In this document: positions 4,701-6,668 of the stretch, piece by piece | How positions within the stretch are numbered: position 1 is the first letter of the stretch | Layout: each line of letters begins with the position of its first letter | NCBI GenBank assembly: GCA_031275255.1 | Contig: JAISPA010000110.1 | Coordinates: 1-6,668 of the forward strand | Source of the DNA: Acidaminococcales bacterium | Lineage (GTDB): Bacteria > Bacillota > Negativicutes > Acidaminococcales > JAISLQ01 | DNA: 6,668 bases | Direction of reading: 5' to 3' | The notes under the pieces: generated by a model | The model's database searches: none | What the model was told of the DNA's origin: nothing | Seen by the model: only the letters and a program-made list of their open reading frames with translations | Made by a program: the position numbers and the translations under genes

Positions 4701-5048
4701 TTGGACACTATTACTATGGCAAAAATCGCGGCGCTGGCGGCGGAGGAAAAAAAGGCCAGGGATATACTGACTTTGGACATCAGTAATTTGACCACGATCG
4801 CGGATTATTTTGTCATATGCGGCGCCGGCAGTTCCGTGCAGGCTCAGGCCATAGCGGACAATATTGAGGAAAAATTGCGCTTTGAAGGGTGCGATCTTCT
4901 CCACGCCGAAGGACGCAGCCAGGGAAATTGGATATTGCTTGATTACGGCGGTTTGGTAGCGCACGTGTTCCGGGAAGAAGACCGCCGCTTTTACAACCTT
5001 GAACAGCTTTGGGGAGACGCTCCGGTTGTGCGGACGGCGGGTTTATGA
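4701..5048 (+). CDS. rsfS: Ribosomal silencing factor RsfS
   Basis: RsfS (DUF143/Iojap family) binds uL14 on the free 50S subunit and blocks joining with 30S, lowering translation in stationary phase or starvation. The 115 residues are the usual length. Family marks are the N-terminal helix with KKARDIL (17-23), ADYFVICGAGSS (34-45), QAIAD (49-53), the EG at 70-71, WILLDYGGLVAHVF (77-90) and the closing FYNLEQLWGDAP (97-108). TTG 4701 is preferred because GGGCGGAG (4684-4691) is at good spacing and gives the family's usual N-terminal length. ATG 4716 has no ribosome binding site. Its stop overlaps the next start as ATGA. rsfS usually sits beside nadD, so this position is a local rearrangement or lineage-specific order. 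Confidence 0.95.
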   Translation: MDTITMAKIAALAAEEKKARDILTLDISNLTTIADYFVICGAGSSVQAQAIADNIEEKLRFEGCDLLHAEGRSQGNWILLDYGGLVAHVFREEDRRFYNLEQLWGDAPVVRTAGL

Positions 5049-5959
5049 ATAAAGATAAGTTTGCGCCGGGCGGCGAATATACGCTTAAAGTCGCCCGGCT
5101 CAGTGAATTAGGCGCTTTTTTGGATGCCGGCACAGGCAGTTCCGCCGACGATATACTGCTTCATAAAGCGCAGCAAACAGCAAGCGTGTCCATAGGCGAT
5201 CCGGTAAAGGTCAGCCTGTACCTTGACCCCAAAGGCCGCCTGGCCGCGAGTATGCGCCTGCCCGATTTGAAAGAGGGCGGCGTAGGCCTGGCGGAGGTCA
5301 TGAGCATAACCAAACACGGCGGCTTTGTCGATATAGGCGCCGAAAGAGGCGTTTTTCTGCCTTTTCGCCAAATGCGCGGCCGGGTGTCTGCCGGGCAGAA
5401 AATATGGGTAAAACTCTATCGTGACAAGTCGGGCCGCCAGGCTGTGACCATGCTGGTGGGGGACGAAATCAGGCAAAAGGCGCAGCCGGCCGCGGACGTA
5501 AAAATCGGCGACATGGTCACAGGCCGGGTGTATAATCAGCTTGACAGCGGGTGGCTGCTTTTTACCGCCGGCAAGCACATTGCCTTCCTGCACCGGGACG
5601 AGTGCGCGGGCGCGCCGCCGGCGATCGGGGATGAAATTTCCGGGCGGGTGGTTTTTGTGCGTCCGGACGGACGCATAAACATATCGCAAAAACAGACAAA
5701 AGAAATAGCGATGAAAACCGATGCGCAAAAAATAGAGGAGTTTCTCGCTGCGCACGATAAACGTATGCCTTACGGCGACAATACGCCGCCGGAAATCATC
5801 AGGGAGAAATTCGGCCTGAGCAAGGCCGCTTTCAAACGTGCGCTGGGGCAGCTCATGAAACAGGGCCGTGCGCAGCAGAAAAAAGGCTGGACGGTTTTGA
5901 CAGGCGGCGACGGCGGCGAAGAAGGCGCAAGTAATCACGATAAAGAAAGGATGGGTTGA
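5045..5959 (+). CDS. cvfB: S1-domain RNA-binding protein, CvfB/YitL family
   Basis: CvfB-type proteins are cytoplasmic RNA-binding proteins known from Staphylococcus (virulence factor B) and Bacillus (YitL); the exact target is unclear. The 304 residues fit the family layout. S1-like unit 1 covers about 8-71, and S1 unit 2 about 76-140 (VGLAEVMSITKHGGFVDIG, then GVFLPFRQM). S1-like unit 3 spans about 151-216 (GDMVTGRV, ISGRVVFVRPDGRINIS). A C-terminal winged helix follows (about 226-287) with MPYGDNTPPEIIREKFGLSK and AAFKRALGQLMKQG, the most diagnostic block. A charged Gly-rich tail ends it. ATG 5045 overlaps the rsfS stop by 4 nt (ATGA), implying translational coupling; GGCGGG just upstream is a weak ribosome binding site. 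The gene ends 2 nt before the acyl-CoA dehydrogenase. Confidence 0.88.
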   Translation: MNKDKFAPGGEYTLKVARLSELGAFLDAGTGSSADDILLHKAQQTASVSIGDPVKVSLYLDPKGRLAASMRLPDLKEGGVGLAEVMSITKHGGFVDIGAERGVFLPFRQMRGRVSAGQKIWVKLYRDKSGRQAVTMLVGDEIRQKAQPAADVKIGDMVTGRVYNQLDSGWLLFTAGKHIAFLHRDECAGAPPAIGDEISGRVVFVRPDGRINISQKQTKEIAMKTDAQKIEEFLAAHDKRMPYGDNTPPEIIREKFGLSKAAFKRALGQLMKQGRAQQKKGWTVLTGGDGGEEGASNHDKERMG

Positions 5960-5961
5960 CG

Positions 5962-6668
5962 GTGTTTTTCAAAACAAGCAAAGAACATGAAGCTCTGCGC
6001 GCCAAGGTCAGGGAATTCGCGGAGGCGCAAATCAAGCCGTCGGCGTTTGCGCTGGACAAAGAAAACCGGTTTCCCGACGAGGCCGTGCGCAAACTGGGCG
6101 ATTTAGACCTGCTGGGGATACCCTATCCAAAGGAATACGGCGGCGCGGGGCTCGACATCATAAGCTACGCCATAGCGGTGGAAGAGCTTTCACGGGTTGA
6201 CGGCGGCGCGGGCGTCATTCTTTCCGCGCACGTTTCGCTGGGTTCCTGGCCGGTTTTCGCCTACGGCTCCGAGGCGCAGAAGGAAAAATATCTTGTCCCC
6301 CTGGCCAAAGGCGAGAAACTGGGCGCTTTTGGCCTTACCGAGCCCAACGCCGGCTCAGACGCGGGCGGAACCGAAACCACCGCCGTGCCGAACGGCGATT
6401 ATTACATCTTAAACGGCGGCAAGATTTTTATAACCAACGCCGGCAAAGCCGGCGTCTACGTCGTTTTTGCCATAACCGCACCCGGCAAAGGAACGCGCGG
6501 CATCAGCGCGTTCATCGTGGAAAAAGGCTGGCCGGGCTTTACTGTCGGCGAACATTACGACAAAATGGGCATCCGTTCCTCCGCGACCGCCGAATTGATT
6601 TTTAAGGACGTGAAAGTTCCTAAAGAAAACCTTTTGGGCAAAGAAGGCGACGGATTTAAAATTGCCAT
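5962..6668 (+). CDS. Acyl-CoA dehydrogenase, short-chain/butyryl-CoA type (3' end missing)
   Basis: This FAD enzyme family oxidises acyl-CoA to trans-2-enoyl-CoA or runs in reverse in butyrate formation, exchanging electrons with an ETF. Only the first 235 residues lie in the window; the family is about 380. Visible are the N-terminal helical domain (1-115, with LLGIPYPKEYGGAGLD at 50-65) and the family signature GLTEPNAGSDAGG (124-136). The beta-domain (about 120-230) also shows ILNGGKIFITNAG (149-161), YDKMGIRSSATAEL (199-212) and VPKENLLGKEGDGFKIA. The catalytic Glu and second helical domain are beyond the window, so substrate range cannot be judged. Start is GTG 5962 with AAAGGATGGG (5946-5955) upstream, only 2 nt after cvfB, so it is probably co-transcribed. 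etfBA genes may follow. Confidence 0.95.
   Translation, partial: MFFKTSKEHEALRAKVREFAEAQIKPSAFALDKENRFPDEAVRKLGDLDLLGIPYPKEYGGAGLDIISYAIAVEELSRVDGGAGVILSAHVSLGSWPVFAYGSEAQKEKYLVPLAKGEKLGAFGLTEPNAGSDAGGTETTAVPNGDYYILNGGKIFITNAGKAGVYVVFAITAPGKGTRGISAFIVEKGWPGFTVGEHYDKMGIRSSATAELIFKDVKVPKENLLGKEGDGFKIA

Noticed and set aside
4473..4964. Minus-strand open frame across the rsfS upstream gap
   Set aside because: About half of it is opposite rsfS, and the product looks like nothing known; no promoter or ribosome binding site was seen on that strand.
5009..5044. Earlier in-frame start for the CvfB-like gene
   Set aside because: It would overlap the end of rsfS by 40 nt without a ribosome binding site; ATG 5045 gives the ATGA overlap and the usual N-terminus.

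Overview
The window is a chromosomal segment of a bacterium. It carries the classic secE–nusG–ribosomal protein cluster, with a small accessory operon before it and a second operon after it. All genes read left to right. The gene set and order (rpmG-secE-nusG-rplK-rplA-rplJ-rplL), a two-CxxC RpmG, a short one-helix SecE, strong GGAGG ribosome binding sites and an L10 leader with an attenuator all fit Firmicutes. Moderately high GC together with a CvfB-type protein and an acyl-CoA dehydrogenase would suit the Negativicutes, but this placement is an inference without a database search.

Layout. (1) Positions 1-722 hold two closely spaced genes of unknown function: a protein built almost wholly of 34-residue repeats, and a 60-residue helical, probably coiled-coil protein. 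They end in one or two intrinsic terminators (737-796). (2) A strong promoter at 860-888 (TTGACA, 17 nt, extended -10) starts the ribosomal cluster: rpmG (too short for a simple ORF scan), secE, nusG, rplK and rplA. Between rplK and rplA lies a hairpin that looks like the L1-binding site of 23S rRNA and abuts the rplA ribosome binding site. This is a likely L1 autoregulatory element. (3) A 240-base leader before rplJ holds the conserved L10 leader, a perfect 10-bp hairpin and a strong terminator. rplJ and rplL follow. (4) After rplL come three consecutive hairpins, one of them an intrinsic terminator with a 17-bp stem. The next gene is not rpoB. (5) The 361-base gap 4340-4700 holds those hairpins, a good promoter (4458-4486), a transcribed region able to form a long nested RNA structure ending in TTTTTT, and a second -10-like box just before the next gene. 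(6) rsfS (ribosomal silencing factor) overlaps an S1-domain CvfB-like gene by ATGA. An acyl-CoA dehydrogenase follows 2 nt later and runs off the window.

How it works together. The central block makes a ribosomal protein, the two halves of the L1 and L7/L12 stalk systems, the SecE translocon subunit and the NusG elongation factor. Visible control points are one strong promoter, a probable L1 feedback site and an L10-dependent attenuator. The downstream operon again concerns ribosome and RNA control (RsfS, CvfB) but is joined to a fatty-acid or butyrate-type dehydrogenase. I see no phage, insertion sequence, CRISPR, tRNA or defence system. The most novel-looking items are the 34-residue-repeat protein with its small partner, and the structured RNA region upstream of rsfS.
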